This document shows positions 8,796 through 18,250 of a stretch of 64,000 bases of DNA, piece by piece. Each line of letters begins with the position of its first letter. Positions within the stretch are counted from its first letter, which is position 1. The position numbers and the translations under genes were made by a program. The notes beneath the pieces are model-generated. The model saw nothing but the letters and a program-made list of their open reading frames with translations, did not search any database and had not been told where the DNA came from. The stretch is from positions 1 to 64,000 of the forward strand of contig NZ_PNOS01000020.1 in NCBI RefSeq assembly GCF_002869745.1. The letters are read 5' to 3'. Source of the DNA: Oceaniglobus roseus. Lineage in GTDB: Bacteria; Pseudomonadota; Alphaproteobacteria; Rhodobacterales; Rhodobacteraceae.

Positions 8796-9796
8796 TTCCG
8801 CGCCTCCCCGCCAAGACGGATCCGCGGGTCGAGGAAGGCGAGGGCGATGTCGCTGACCAGCATCCCGATCACCGTGAGGAAGGCGAGGAACATCAGGAAC
8901 GACCCGGCAAGATACATGTCCTGGCTTTGCAGCGCGTTGATCAGCATTGGCCCCGTGGTTTCAAGCGACAGCACGATCGCCGTCACCTCGGCCCCGGAGA
9001 TGATCGAGGGCAGGATCGAGCCGATGTCGGAGATGAAGAAGTTCAGCGCCATCCTCAGCGGGTACTTCCGCAGCAGCGGCCCCGGCGCCATCCCCTTGGC
9101 CCGCGCCGTGGTGACGTACTGCTTGTGCAGCTCGTCCAGCAGGTTGGCGCGAAGCCGCCGGATCATCGCAGCGGTCCCGGCGGTGCCGATGATGATGACC
9201 GGGATCCAGATGTGCGACAGAATCGAGCGGAACTTCTCCCAGCTCATCGGCTCGCCCAGGAACTTCTGGTCCATCAGGTGGCCGATGGAGACGCCGAACC
9301 ACTGGTTGGCGAAATACATCAGGATCACCGCCAGCATGAAGTTCGGCACCGAGATGCCGATCATCCCCACCAGCGTCAGCCCGTAGTCGCCCCAGGAATA
9401 CTGGTGCGTGGCCGAGTAGATGCCGATGGGAAAGGCGATCAGCCAGGTGAAGACGATGGTGACGAAGGAGACGAGGATCGTCAGCCACAGCCGGTCGCCG
9501 ACGACCTCGGACACCGGCAGGCGGTATTCGAAGGAATAGCCGAAGTCGCCGTGCAGCATCCCCCCGAGCCAGTAGAAATACCGCACCACCGCCGGTTCGT
9601 CGAAATGGTACTTGGTCCGCAGCTGCTCGATCTCGGCCAGGTCGGCGGATTCACCCATGGCCTGCAACTCGGTGATGTAGCTTTCGAAATAGTCGCCCGG
9701 CGGCAGTTCAATGATGGTGAAGACCAGCGCCGAGATCAGCAGCAGCGTCGGCACCATCACCGCCAGCCGCCAGAGGATGTAGCGCGCGAGGCTCAT
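8792..9796 (-). CDS. family 5 ABC importer permease (OppB/DppB/YejB type)
   Basis: A 334-residue integral membrane protein with six predicted helices, the first at residues 8-30 (YILWRLAVMVPTLLLISALV). The periplasmic region between helices 1 and 2 is about 80 residues long. The EAA-type cytoplasmic loop is near residues 210-235 (DELHKQYVTTARAKGMAPG). The arrangement matches the B-type permease of peptide/nickel/oligosaccharide importers. Both ends overlap neighbours by ATGA, so it is translated in series with the binding-protein gene upstream and the C-type permease downstream. Confidence 0.9.
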   Translation of the reverse strand: MSLARYILWRLAVMVPTLLLISALVFTIIELPPGDYFESYITELQAMGESADLAEIEQLRTKYHFDEPAVVRYFYWLGGMLHGDFGYSFEYRLPVSEVVGDRLWLTILVSFVTIVFTWLIAFPIGIYSATHQYSWGDYGLTLVGMIGISVPNFMLAVILMYFANQWFGVSIGHLMDQKFLGEPMSWEKFRSILSHIWIPVIIIGTAGTAAMIRRLRANLLDELHKQYVTTARAKGMAPGPLLRKYPLRMALNFFISDIGSILPSIISGAEVTAIVLSLETTGPMLINALQSQDMYLAGSFLMFLAFLTVIGMLVSDIALAFLDPRIRLGGEARK

Positions 9797-11694
9797 CCGC
9801 GCCTCCCGTCCCAGAAGGTGTCAGGCATGTAGGCCCCGAGATAGCTGGTGGGATCGTAGCCCAGCAGGCCCTCGTCCGGCACGTTCTTCAGCCAGTCCGC
9901 CCGCACCAGCGGCGCCAGCGCGCCGTTCACGGTGCCGATGGTGAACACCTGGTCGGCGCGGATCGCCAGCATCCGGTGCCAGATCTCCGCCCGCTCGTCC
10001 GTCGAGGCGCTGCGCCGCCACTGCCGGAGCAGCTGCATCAGGTCGACCACCGGCGCGAGGTCCGGTGGCACGCCGCTGCTTTCGGCCGACATGAAGAACA
10101 TCCCCCAGTTCGGCCACTGGAGCTGCGCGTCGTCCGTGGGCGCCAGCTCCAGCGGCGGCATGTCCGCCGTCGGCACGGCATTGTCCAGCCCGATGCCCAC
10201 CGACATCAGAAGCCCGCCGCCCATGGCGCGGCTTCTCAGCAGTTCGCGCTGCGAGGTGCGGGTGTAGATCGCCACGCCGACGTCGAAGAAGGTGTCGTGG
10301 ATCAGCTCCAGGATATCGGTCTCGAGCGTGCTTTCCCCGGCCGACTCCACCACGATCTGCACCGGCCGGCCGTCCGGCAGCTTGCGCATCCCGAAGCGGT
10401 CGCGCTTGTCGAGCCCGGCGAGATCCAGCAGCGCGTTCGCCTTCTCGGGGTCGAAGGCGGCATAGGCGCTCGCATATTCCTCGCGGTAGAGCGGGCTTTC
10501 CGGCAGCACCGTGTCGGCACTCTCCCGCGCCAGCCCGAAGAACAGCGCCTTGTTGATCTCCTCGCGGTCCACGGCCAGCGACAGGCCGCGGCGGAAGTTC
10601 GCGTCCTGCAATACCGCCCGCCACACCGGATCGGCGCAGTTGAGGTTCGGCAGCAGCGCCATCTTCGAGCCCTGGGGCTGCTTCCAGAGGTCTACCTTCA
10701 CCGGCTGCACCCGCTCGGCCCGCTTCAGGAGCGTGTAGTCGTTGAAGCTGAGGCCCATGTACTGCAAGTCCGCCTCGCCCGTCGCCGCCTTGGCGGGGAT
10801 GATCTCGGAGGACGAGATGTTCAGCAGCACCCGGTCGATGTAGGGCAGCTGCGTGCCCGCCTCGTCGACCCGGTGGAAATAGGGGTTCCGCTCGAACACG
10901 AACTGTTCGGCCGGGGGGGAGGTGCGGGGCCGCCAGGGCTCGGTCGTGGGCAGGTCGGGGTTTTCCGGGCGGTTCTGGCGCGACTGCTTCTGGAACAGCG
11001 AGGTCCAGTCGTCGACGCGGAACTGCTCGATGTATTCCTCCAGCTTCTCCGCCGTCTGGTAGGCCGGGTGGAACTGCTTCATGTAGACGGAAGGCAGGAA
11101 CAGCTTCAGCGGCGAGGGCTTGGCGAGGTTCGGCAGGAAATCCGGCACCGGCGTCGCCCAGGCATAGCGCACCGTCACCTCGTCCAGAACCTCGAACGTC
11201 GGCCCGTCGCCCGCCACCAGCATCTCGGCCGGGATGCCGCCCGGCGACAGCTCCTCGTCGTGGTAGACGTCTTCCCAGACGAAGCGGAAATCCTCGCTGG
11301 TCAACGGATTGCCGTCGGACCAGCGGTGGCCTTCGCGCAGGCGGAAGGTGAAGATGCGGCCCTCCTCCACCTCGCAGCTTTCCAGGATGTCGGGCTGCAG
11401 CACCAGGTCGGGGCCGTAGCCGACCAGCCGGGCATAGCCATTGATCGGCATGATCCGGATGTCGCGCTGCCCGCCGATCAGGGTGCGCACGGTCCCGCCC
11501 TGCACCCCCGGGGTCCGGCCGAGCGACCCCATGTCGATCACCCGCGGCACCTTCGGCAGCCGTTCGTTCACCGGCGGCAGGCGGCCCGCGGCCACGTCGG
11601 CGGCGAAGACCTCGGGCTCCTGCGGGGCGGCGCGCAAGGTGCCGGGCAGGAAGGCCGCGCCCATCAGCGCGAGGGTCCGGCGGCGGGAGATCAT
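9793..11694 (-). CDS. extracellular solute-binding protein, family 5
   Basis: A 633-residue periplasmic binding protein, longer than typical DppA/OppA (about 530) and closer in size to YejA or rhizobial AgpA. The leader begins [18 protein letters not shown] and has a twin-arginine-like SRRRTLAL core, so Tat export is plausible. Family 5 landmarks are present: [20 protein letters not shown] (about residue 120) and [20 protein letters not shown] in the second half. The ATG overlaps the stop of the ATPase gene (ATGA). Its ligand should define what the importer brings in. Peptide, microcin-like and oligosaccharide ligands are all compatible with the family. Confidence 0.88.
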   Translation of the reverse strand: MISRRRTLALMGAAFLPGTLRAAPQEPEVFAADVAAGRLPPVNERLPKVPRVIDMGSLGRTPGVQGGTVRTLIGGQRDIRIMPINGYARLVGYGPDLVLQPDILESCEVEEGRIFTFRLREGHRWSDGNPLTSEDFRFVWEDVYHDEELSPGGIPAEMLVAGDGPTFEVLDEVTVRYAWATPVPDFLPNLAKPSPLKLFLPSVYMKQFHPAYQTAEKLEEYIEQFRVDDWTSLFQKQSRQNRPENPDLPTTEPWRPRTSPPAEQFVFERNPYFHRVDEAGTQLPYIDRVLLNISSSEIIPAKAATGEADLQYMGLSFNDYTLLKRAERVQPVKVDLWKQPQGSKMALLPNLNCADPVWRAVLQDANFRRGLSLAVDREEINKALFFGLARESADTVLPESPLYREEYASAYAAFDPEKANALLDLAGLDKRDRFGMRKLPDGRPVQIVVESAGESTLETDILELIHDTFFDVGVAIYTRTSQRELLRSRAMGGGLLMSVGIGLDNAVPTADMPPLELAPTDDAQLQWPNWGMFFMSAESSGVPPDLAPVVDLMQLLRQWRRSASTDERAEIWHRMLAIRADQVFTIGTVNGALAPLVRADWLKNVPDEGLLGYDPTSYLGAYMPDTFWDGRRG

Positions 11695-13583
11695 GCGCGC
11701 AGCTCCGCCGCGTCGGCGCCGGTCCTCGCCAGCACGAAATGCCCGTTCCCGAGATCCGCGGGCGCCAGCGTGCCGCCGTCGCCCTCGCGGAAGGCGGGCG
11801 CCCACATCTTGCGCGCCTCGCGGCTCGACAGCGCGGCGGTGGCGAAGTCGAGCGGGCGGCCGAGGTCGGGATAGGGCACTGCGGCCAGCAGGGCGCGGGT
11901 ATAGGGATGGACGGGGGCCGACATCAGCACCTCGACCGGGGCCAACTCCACGATCCGTCCCGCCCACATCACCGCCACCCGGTCGGCCATGTAGTTCACC
12001 ACGGCGAGGTTGTGGGAGATGAAGAGATAGGTCAGCCCGATGTCGCGCTGAAGGTCTTTCAGGAGGTTCAGCACCTGCGCCTGCACCGACACGTCCAGCG
12101 CCGACACCGGCTCGTCGCAGATGATGAGCTCGGGCGACAGCGCCAGCGCCCGCGCGATCCCGATCCGCTGCCGCTGCCCGCCCGAGAAGGAATGCGGATA
12201 GCGGCGCAGGGCGTTCTCCTCCAGCCCCACGGCCTTCAGCAGCACCCGCGCCGCCTCGACCCGCTCGGCCCTGGTGCCGAGGTCGTGGATCTCCATCGGC
12301 TCCAGCAGGATGTTGCCCACGCTCATCCGGGGCGACAGCGAGGACACCGGATCCTGGAAGATCATCTGGATCCGCCGTTGCAGGGTGCGCAGCTCCGCCC
12401 CCTCGGCGCGCAGCACGTCGATCCGCTGCGCCCCGTTGTCGAACGTCACCTCGCCCGCGTCGGCCGACACGGCCCGCATCAGCATCTTCGACACCGTCGT
12501 CTTGCCGCAGCCGGACTCGCCCACCAGCCCGAGGCACTCGCCCCGGCGGATGTCGAAGCCCACGTCGTCCACCGCGGGGGCAGGGGGCGGGGCGGAGGAC
12601 AGCCAGCCGTCGCCCTTGCGGCTGCCGAAGGTCTTGGAGAGCCCGCGCACCTTCAGCAGCACCTCCGGCGCCTTGCCTGTCGGCGCAGCCACCTTCCCCG
12701 GCATCTTCGCCAGCAGTCCGCCACCCAGCGTCTCGATCTCGCGCAGGGGTTTCAGGCGTTCGGACCGGCCCATGTCGAAATGCGGGATCGCCCCGAGCAG
12801 CCCCTTCAGATAGGCGTGGGTCGGGTTGCAGAAGATCGCCTCGACCGGCCCCGCCTCCATGATCCTGCCGTGATAGATCACCACCACCTCGTCGGCGCTG
12901 TTCGCCACCACGCCAAGGTCGTGGGTGATCAGCAGCACCGCCATGCCGAGCTGTCGCTGGAGGTCGCCGAGCAGTTTCATGATCTGCGCCTGGATCGTCA
13001 CGTCCAGCGCCGTCGTCGGCTCGTCCGCGATCAGCAGCGACGGGCGGCAGATCAGCGCCATGGCGATCATCGCCCGCTGCCGCATCCCGCCCGACAGTTC
13101 GAACGGATACTTGTCGAACACCTTTCCGGGCTGGTCGAAGCCGACGAGGCGCAGCATCTCCTCGGTCTCGCGGCGTCGGGCGGCGGCGGGGCCGGGTTCG
13201 TGGATCTTCAGCACCTCCGACACCTGGTCGCCGATGGTGTGCAGCGGCGAGAACGAGGTCATCGGCTCCTGGAAGATCTGGCCGATCCGGGCGCCGCGGA
13301 TCGCCCGCGCCTCGATCCCGTCGCGGGGCAGCTTCAGGATGTCGACCGGCCCGGCGCCGTCGTCGAACAGGATCCGGCCGCTGACCTTCGCCGCGGCAGG
13401 GGCGAGGCCCATGATCGCCTGGCCGATCACCGACTTGCCCGACCCCGACTCGCCCACCAGCGCCGTGACCTTGCCGGGCAGGATCCGGAGGCTCGCGTCG
13501 TCCACCGCGGTCAGCATGCCGCGCATGAGGGGGAAGGTGACGCTCAGCCCCTCGATCCGCAGCAGATCCTTGCCAGCAGCCAT
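11691..13583 (-). CDS. ABC importer ATPase with two fused nucleotide-binding domains (YejF/DppDF type)
   Basis: A 630-residue protein with two complete ABC domains in tandem, like YejF or a DppD-DppF fusion. Domain 1 (about 8-270) has Walker A GESGSGKS (44-51), a degenerate-free signature [10 protein letters not shown] and Walker [13 protein letters not shown]. Domain 2 (about 320-600) has [24 protein letters not shown] and [12 protein letters not shown]. Both domains look catalytically competent, in contrast to the pseudo-ABC protein further down the operon. The ATG at 13583 is preceded by GGGAG at a good distance; upstream in-frame ATGs lack this. It is the first gene of the leftward run, facing a divergent GT32-type gene. 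Confidence 0.9.
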   Translation of the reverse strand: MAAGKDLLRIEGLSVTFPLMRGMLTAVDDASLRILPGKVTALVGESGSGKSVIGQAIMGLAPAAAKVSGRILFDDGAGPVDILKLPRDGIEARAIRGARIGQIFQEPMTSFSPLHTIGDQVSEVLKIHEPGPAAARRRETEEMLRLVGFDQPGKVFDKYPFELSGGMRQRAMIAMALICRPSLLIADEPTTALDVTIQAQIMKLLGDLQRQLGMAVLLITHDLGVVANSADEVVVIYHGRIMEAGPVEAIFCNPTHAYLKGLLGAIPHFDMGRSERLKPLREIETLGGGLLAKMPGKVAAPTGKAPEVLLKVRGLSKTFGSRKGDGWLSSAPPPAPAVDDVGFDIRRGECLGLVGESGCGKTTVSKMLMRAVSADAGEVTFDNGAQRIDVLRAEGAELRTLQRRIQMIFQDPVSSLSPRMSVGNILLEPMEIHDLGTRAERVEAARVLLKAVGLEENALRRYPHSFSGGQRQRIGIARALALSPELIICDEPVSALDVSVQAQVLNLLKDLQRDIGLTYLFISHNLAVVNYMADRVAVMWAGRIVELAPVEVLMSAPVHPYTRALLAAVPYPDLGRPLDFATAALSSREARKMWAPAFREGDGGTLAPADLGNGHFVLARTGADAAELRA

Positions 13584-13792
13584 CCGTTCTCCCGCGCGGC
13601 GCGCGCTCACCCCGTCTGTCGCGACCTTACCCATTCGGGCGGGCCTGTCCATCGCCAAGCCGCCGCAGCCGACGCGCCGCCCGCGAACTGCCGCAAGGTC
13701 GCGCAATGCGGCGTGTCGGGGGCTGCGCCCCGGGCCGCGCGGGGATATGAGGGACGGCAGGACACCGGCGCATCCGGCAGCGAGGCAGCGCG
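13584..13792. promoter_or_regulatory. divergent intergenic region of the ABC/glycosyltransferase locus
   Basis: This 209-base gap separates the first gene of the long leftward operon from the rightward GT32-type gene, so it should hold promoters for both. I see no clear sigma-70 boxes, operators or strong hairpins in it; the assignment rests on gene orientation only. Confidence 0.4.
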
Positions 13793-14743
13793 ATGACACC
13801 GAAGGACGAGGCACGCGCGCGGCTCGACGCCGCGGGAGAGCTGCGCGCCGCGGGCGACCTTGCGGGGGCGCGCGCGGTGCTCGACGGGCTGCGCGGCGAC
13901 GGCGCGCCGGACGCGATGGGTCCCCTGACCGCGCTCGGCCTGCCGCGCCGCCTGCACGCGGCCTACCTCAAGCTCGCCAAGGCCGAAGGCGATGCGGCCG
14001 CGCGCATCGCGCTCCAGTATTTCCTCGTCCCGCCGCCCGAGGCGCTGTCGGCGCTGGCCCGGATGCCCGACGAGGCGCGCCGCGCCTGTTCCGCGGCGGC
14101 GCGCGCGGCGGTGCCCGACGTGCTGCACCAGGTCTGGATCGGCCCCGCCCCGGTGCCCCCCGCCTGTGCCGCCTGGGCCGGGGTGGCACGGCGGAACGGC
14201 TTCGAGTACCGGCTCTGGCGGGAGGACGATCTGGAGATCGCCGGGTTCACGGACGCCCCGGCCTTCCGCGAACGGCTGGAGCGGGGCGATTATCCCGGTG
14301 CCGTGGATGCCGCCCGCTACCTGATCCTCGCGCGGGAAGGCGGCGTCTATCTCGACTGCGACTGGTACCCGGCGCGCGACGATCTGGGACTGGCGGAGGC
14401 GCTGCCGATGCTGGGCCTGGCCGCGCTGGCCGAGGACACGCCGCGCCTCACCGGGGCGGGCAGCCCGTTCCTCACCAACTCGCTGATCGCCTGTCCCCCG
14501 GCGCACCCGGTGATGGCGCACCTGAACGCCATCCTGCCCGATGTCGTCGCGACCCTGCCCGGCGGGCCTGCCTGGTGGGTGACGGGGCCGCTGATCTTCA
14601 CCCTTGTCGCCGCGCAGGCGCCGGTGACGCTGGCGCCGCGCGGGCTGGTGCAGGGCAATCTGGCGAAAGGCGCGGGCGCGGCGGAGCTGGACGCGATGCG
14701 CGAGACGGCCGGAGGATTCCTGATCGGCTGGAAGCCGTGGTGA
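13793..14743 (+). CDS. GT32-type glycosyltransferase with DXD motif
   Basis: A 316-residue protein. The first 100 residues are alpha-helical and alanine-rich and are not recognised. From about residue 103 ([11 protein letters not shown]) it follows the sugar-binding-region DXD family (PF04488, GT32/Och1-like): the acceptor of the motif is [20 protein letters not shown] near residues 165-185, giving the metal-binding DCD. No leader or membrane segment is present. It faces away from the importer/glycosyltransferase operon and is flanked by further carbohydrate genes, so it probably contributes to the same glycan. It converges with the histidine phosphatase gene. Confidence 0.82.
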   Translation: MTPKDEARARLDAAGELRAAGDLAGARAVLDGLRGDGAPDAMGPLTALGLPRRLHAAYLKLAKAEGDAAARIALQYFLVPPPEALSALARMPDEARRACSAAARAAVPDVLHQVWIGPAPVPPACAAWAGVARRNGFEYRLWREDDLEIAGFTDAPAFRERLERGDYPGAVDAARYLILAREGGVYLDCDWYPARDDLGLAEALPMLGLAALAEDTPRLTGAGSPFLTNSLIACPPAHPVMAHLNAILPDVVATLPGGPAWWVTGPLIFTLVAAQAPVTLAPRGLVQGNLAKGAGAAELDAMRETAGGFLIGWKPW

Positions 14744-14747
14744 AGGG

Positions 14748-15338
14748 TCAGCCGGGGCAGGCGATCCGCTCGATGACGCCCTCGCCGGACAGGGCGAAGA
14801 AGGCCTCCTGCGGAATCTCCAGCCGCGCCGCCTTCAGGGGATCGAGCCCGAGGTAGATCCCGCGCAGCAGACGGCCCACCACGGCATGGCTGACGAGGAT
14901 CCTCACCGGCTCGGGCCGCGCCCCTGCCGCGGCGAGCGCCCGGCCGACGCGCCGCGTGGCCGAGGCGAGGTCTTCGCCGTCCGGCGCATGGAAGAACCAC
15001 ATGTTGCGGGGCACGGCATCGCGCGCGCCGGGCCATCCGGCATCGATCTCGGCGGCGGTCCGCCCTTCCCAGGCGCCGAGGGACAGCTCCGTCAGATCCG
15101 GCTCGACCACGACAGGCGCGCCGCCGAGCGCTTCGCCGACGATGGCGGCGGTCTGCCGGGCGCGGGACAGGGGGCTGGACAGGATCACGCACTCGGACGC
15201 GCGGACCCGCGGCTTCAGCGCCGCCGCATAGGCAAGGGCCTGCGCGCGCCCCCGCTCCGTGAGCGAGGACTCCGCCCGGCCCTGGTAACGGCCTTCGGCG
15301 TTGTATTCGGTCTGGCCATGGCGCAGGAGATAGATCAT
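14748..15338 (-). CDS. histidine phosphatase family protein (cofactor-independent phosphoglycerate mutase-like)
   Basis: A 196-residue single-domain histidine phosphatase. The phosphoacceptor motif YLLRHGQTEYN is at residues 3-13, the second arginine motif LSSPLSRARQTA near 55, and the second catalytic histidine in LVSHAVVGRLLRG near 150. I start at the ATG placing RHG seven residues in, as usual for the family; an upstream ATG at 15386 would add 16 unlikely residues. Family members dephosphorylate sugar phosphates, nucleotides or cobalamin precursors. Its position between glycosyltransferase genes hints at a sugar-phosphate substrate, but that is weak. Confidence 0.88.
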   Translation of the reverse strand: MIYLLRHGQTEYNAEGRYQGRAESSLTERGRAQALAYAAALKPRVRASECVILSSPLSRARQTAAIVGEALGGAPVVVEPDLTELSLGAWEGRTAAEIDAGWPGARDAVPRNMWFFHAPDGEDLASATRRVGRALAAAGARPEPVRILVSHAVVGRLLRGIYLGLDPLKAARLEIPQEAFFALSGEGVIERIACPG

Positions 15339-15425
15339 CGGCCGGGTGGTGGCCGAGGGGCCGGGCGCTGTCAAGCCGGGCCACATCGCCGTGGCGGGGG
15401 CTTCCGGCGCGGTCTATGGAGAGGC

Positions 15426-16523
15426 ATGCGCCGCATCGCCTTCCACGCTCCGCTGAAGAGTCCCGACCATCCCGTGCCCTCGGGCGACCGGCTGATGGCG
15501 CGCCAGCTGATGGATTGCCTCGCGCGCGGCGGCCACGATGTGACGCCGGTCTCGGACCTGCGCAGCTTCCTGCGCGATCCCGGGGACGCGGCGACGCGCG
15601 ACGCCATCCTCGCGCGGGCCGAAGCCGCGCGGCGGGATCTGGCAGCGGCCTGGCGAAAGGACGGGGCGCCGGACCTGTGGATGTGCTATCATCCCTACTA
15701 CAAGTCGCCGGACCTGCTTGGCCCGCCGCTCTGTGCCGCGTTCGGGGTGCCCTATGTGACCGTCGAAGCCTCGTACTCGCCGCGCCGCTCGGTCGGGCTC
15801 TGGCGGGACTGGCAGGCGCGTGCGGTCGCGGGCATCCGGCAGGCGGCGCTGAACATCTGCCTGACCCGGCGCGACCGCGACGGGCTGGCCGGGATCGTCG
15901 CGCCGGAGCGTCTGGGCTGGCTCGGGCCGTTCATCGACGCCGCGCCCTTCCTGGCGTCCGAAACCCGCCCCGCGCCGGGGCGGCTCGGGGTGGTGGCGAT
16001 GATGCGGCCGGGCGACAAGCTGGAGAGCTATGCCCGGCTGGCCGCGGCGCTGGCGCTGCTGGAGGACGCGGACTGGCGGCTGGAGGGGATCGGCGACGGC
16101 CCGGCGCGGGGACAGGGGGCGGACCTGTTCGCGCGCTTCGGCGAACGGATCGACTGGGCCGGGGCGGTGGCGCGCGAGGATCTGCCCGCACGGCTTGCCC
16201 GGTTCTGGGCCCATGCCTGGCCCGGGGTGGGAGAGGCCTATGGCCTTGCCTATCTCGAGGCGCAGGCCTGCGGTGTGCCGGTCGTCGCCGAGGCGCGGGC
16301 GGGGGTGCCGGAGGTGGTGACGGACGGCGTGACGGGGCTCCTGACCGCCGAGGGCGACACGGGCGCCTATGCCGCGGCGCTGCGGCGGGTGCTGGAGGAT
16401 GGCGCGCTGCGCGACCTGCTGGGCCGCGCCGCGCGCGGGACGGTGGCGCGGGAGCATGACATGGCGGGGGCCGCGGCACGGCTGAACGGGCTTTTGGCCC
16501 CGCTTCTGGAGGGACGGCGATGA
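15426..16523 (+). CDS. GT4-family glycosyltransferase
   Basis: A 365-residue GT-B enzyme. It starts MRRIAFHAPLKSPDHPVPSG with a good ribosome-binding sequence (GGAGAGG) just upstream; the frame is open further upstream but without homology. The C-terminal domain has EAYGLAYLEAQACGVPVV (EX7E motif, about residues 275-295) and GVPEVVTDGVTGLL, typical of GT4 nucleotide-sugar binding. Its stop overlaps the ATG of the downstream deacetylase-like gene (ATGA), so the two are coupled. A transferase followed by a NodB-type deacetylase suggests an N-acetylated sugar is added and then trimmed. Confidence 0.86.
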   Translation: MRRIAFHAPLKSPDHPVPSGDRLMARQLMDCLARGGHDVTPVSDLRSFLRDPGDAATRDAILARAEAARRDLAAAWRKDGAPDLWMCYHPYYKSPDLLGPPLCAAFGVPYVTVEASYSPRRSVGLWRDWQARAVAGIRQAALNICLTRRDRDGLAGIVAPERLGWLGPFIDAAPFLASETRPAPGRLGVVAMMRPGDKLESYARLAAALALLEDADWRLEGIGDGPARGQGADLFARFGERIDWAGAVAREDLPARLARFWAHAWPGVGEAYGLAYLEAQACGVPVVAEARAGVPEVVTDGVTGLLTAEGDTGAYAAALRRVLEDGALRDLLGRAARGTVAREHDMAGAAARLNGLLAPLLEGRR

Positions 16524-17269
16524 CGCAGGATCACGGGCTTTCCGACCTGGCCGCGGCACTGGACGCGGCGGCGGCCGAGGGGCGTCCGCTGACGTTCTGG
16601 CTGCGCGACGACGACGCGGTGGACCCGACACCGGCGCTCGACCGGCTGATCGGGCTGACGGAAGCGCATGGCATCCCCTGCCTTTTGGCGGTGATCCCGG
16701 AACGGACGGGCCCGGCGCTGGCCGCGCGGCTGGACGCGGCGCCGACGATGAGCGTCGCCCTGCACGGCTGGGCCCACGAAAGCCACGCCCCGGCGGGCGA
16801 GAAGAAGCGGGAGCTGGGGGACGATCGCCCCCTGGCCGACACCCTGGGCGAGTTGGAAGAGGGGCGGGACAGGCTGTCGGAACTGCACGGCACGCGGGCG
16901 CTGCCGATCGTCGTGCCGCCCTGGAACCGCATCGGGCCGCAGGTCGAGGCGCGGCTGGCGGCGCTGGGCTTTTCCGCGCTGTCGGTGTTCGGGCCGGAGC
17001 GGCCGGGGCCGATCCGCCGGATCAACACCCACGCCGACCTGATCGACTGGCGCGGCACCCGCGGTGGGCGGAGCGATGCCGCGATGACGGCGGACATCCT
17101 TGCCGCCGCGGAGGCGGGCGTCGGCTGCGTGGGGCTGCTGACGCATCACCTGGTGCATGACGATGCCGCCTGGGACTTTCTGGAACGCTTCCTCGCCCTG
17201 ACCGCGGCGCATCCGGGGTGCGCCTGGCGCAGCGCGGGCGCGCTTCTGTCGGGGGGACAGGCGGGCTGA
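16520..17269 (+). CDS. NodB-like polysaccharide deacetylase family protein
   Basis: A 249-residue protein with the metal-site motifs of carbohydrate esterase family 4: an aspartate cluster LRDDDA (28-33), HGWAH (82-86) supplying the HXXXH pair, and VVPPWNRI near residue 130. It has no signal peptide, so it would act in the cytoplasm, unlike secreted chitin or peptidoglycan deacetylases. It may therefore act on a lipid-linked or nucleotide-activated intermediate made by the coupled GT4 enzyme. It converges with the GNAT gene with only 6 bases between stops. Confidence 0.8.
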   Translation: MTQDHGLSDLAAALDAAAAEGRPLTFWLRDDDAVDPTPALDRLIGLTEAHGIPCLLAVIPERTGPALAARLDAAPTMSVALHGWAHESHAPAGEKKRELGDDRPLADTLGELEEGRDRLSELHGTRALPIVVPPWNRIGPQVEARLAALGFSALSVFGPERPGPIRRINTHADLIDWRGTRGGRSDAAMTADILAAAEAGVGCVGLLTHHLVHDDAAWDFLERFLALTAAHPGCAWRSAGALLSGGQAG

Positions 17270-17275
17270 CGGCGC

Positions 17276-17566
17276 TCAGACCTGGAACACGTCAGCCCAT
17301 TCGGGATGGCGGCGGCGCTGGGCGTTGACGAAGGGGCAGAGGGGCACGATCTTCACCCCCTCCGCCCGTGCGTCGGCGACCAGGCGTTCCACCAGCGCCT
17401 GGCCCACGCCCCGGCCACGGAAGGCATCCGGAACGCCGGTGTGGTCGGCGATGATCAGCGTCGGCGTGGTGATGGAATAGGTCAGCTCGGCCTCGTCCCC
17501 GCCCTCGCGGAAGACGTAGCGGCCCTTGGAGCCCTGCACCTCGCGCAGGATCTTGCGCTCAGACAA
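17276..17566 (-). CDS. GNAT-like N-acetyltransferase, COG2388 type
   Basis: A 96-residue protein with the compact COG2388/YidJ-type acetyltransferase fold. The acetyl-CoA loop is [20 protein letters not shown] (about 45-65), and the conserved C-terminal [17 protein letters not shown] follows. Its start lies inside the last codons of scoB (8-base overlap), so it is co-translated with the CoA-transferase. The acetylated substrate is unknown for this family. Confidence 0.85.
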   Translation of the reverse strand: MSERKILREVQGSKGRYVFREGGDEAELTYSITTPTLIIADHTGVPDAFRGRGVGQALVERLVADARAEGVKIVPLCPFVNAQRRRHPEWADVFQV

Positions 17567-18185
17567 GGGTGGCGTCCGTCGCGGCGCGCAGCTCGTCCTC
17601 GGACACGCCCTCGGCCGTCTCCACGATCCTCAGCCCGCCCTCGACCACGTCGAGCACGCCAAGGTTGGTGATGATCCGGTCGACGACGCCGGTTCCGGTC
17701 AGCGGCAGGGTGCATTCCTTCAGGAGCTTCGATTCGCCCGCCTTGTTGGCGTGGTCCATGACCACGATCACCCGGCCGACGCCGGCGACAAGGTCCATGG
17801 CGCCGCCCATGCCCTTCACGAGCTTGCCCGGGATCATCCAGTTCGCAAGGTCGCCCTTTTCGGACACTTCCATCGCGCCGAGGATCGCCATGGCGATCTT
17901 GCCGCCGCGGATCATGCCGAAGGAGGTGGCGCTGTCGAAATAGGCGGTCTTCGGAATCTCGGTGATGGTCTGCTTGCCCGCGTTGATGAGGTCGGGATCC
18001 TCCTCGCCCTCGATCGGGAAGGGGCCCATGCCGAGCATGCCGTTCTCGGACTGCAGCGTGACCTCGACACCTTCGGGGATGTAGTTGGACACCAGCGTCG
18101 GGATGCCGATGCCGAGGTTGACGTACATCCCGTCTTCCAGTTCCTGCGCCGCGCGGGCGGCCATCTGATTGCGGTCCCAGGCCAT
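17559..18185 (-). CDS. scoB: 3-oxoacid CoA-transferase subunit B
   Basis: The 208-residue beta subunit of succinyl-CoA:3-ketoacid CoA-transferase, which activates acetoacetate using succinyl-CoA. The CoA-transferase family II active-site stretch is present: [12 protein letters not shown] (about 43-54) holds the glutamate that forms the CoA thioester. [13 protein letters not shown] and [16 protein letters not shown] are also conserved. Its partner subunit A is on the same strand, but a LOV histidine kinase gene of about 1 kb lies between them rather than the usual adjacency. The downstream GNAT gene overlaps its end. Confidence 0.94.
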   Translation of the reverse strand: MAWDRNQMAARAAQELEDGMYVNLGIGIPTLVSNYIPEGVEVTLQSENGMLGMGPFPIEGEEDPDLINAGKQTITEIPKTAYFDSATSFGMIRGGKIAMAILGAMEVSEKGDLANWMIPGKLVKGMGGAMDLVAGVGRVIVVMDHANKAGESKLLKECTLPLTGTGVVDRIITNLGVLDVVEGGLRIVETAEGVSEDELRAATDATLV

Positions 18186-18250
18186 GGTCGATCCTCGTTT
18201 GCGTTCGGTCTCAGGTATCTATGTCAACGCTTCCGGTTGCAAGCCGGGTC

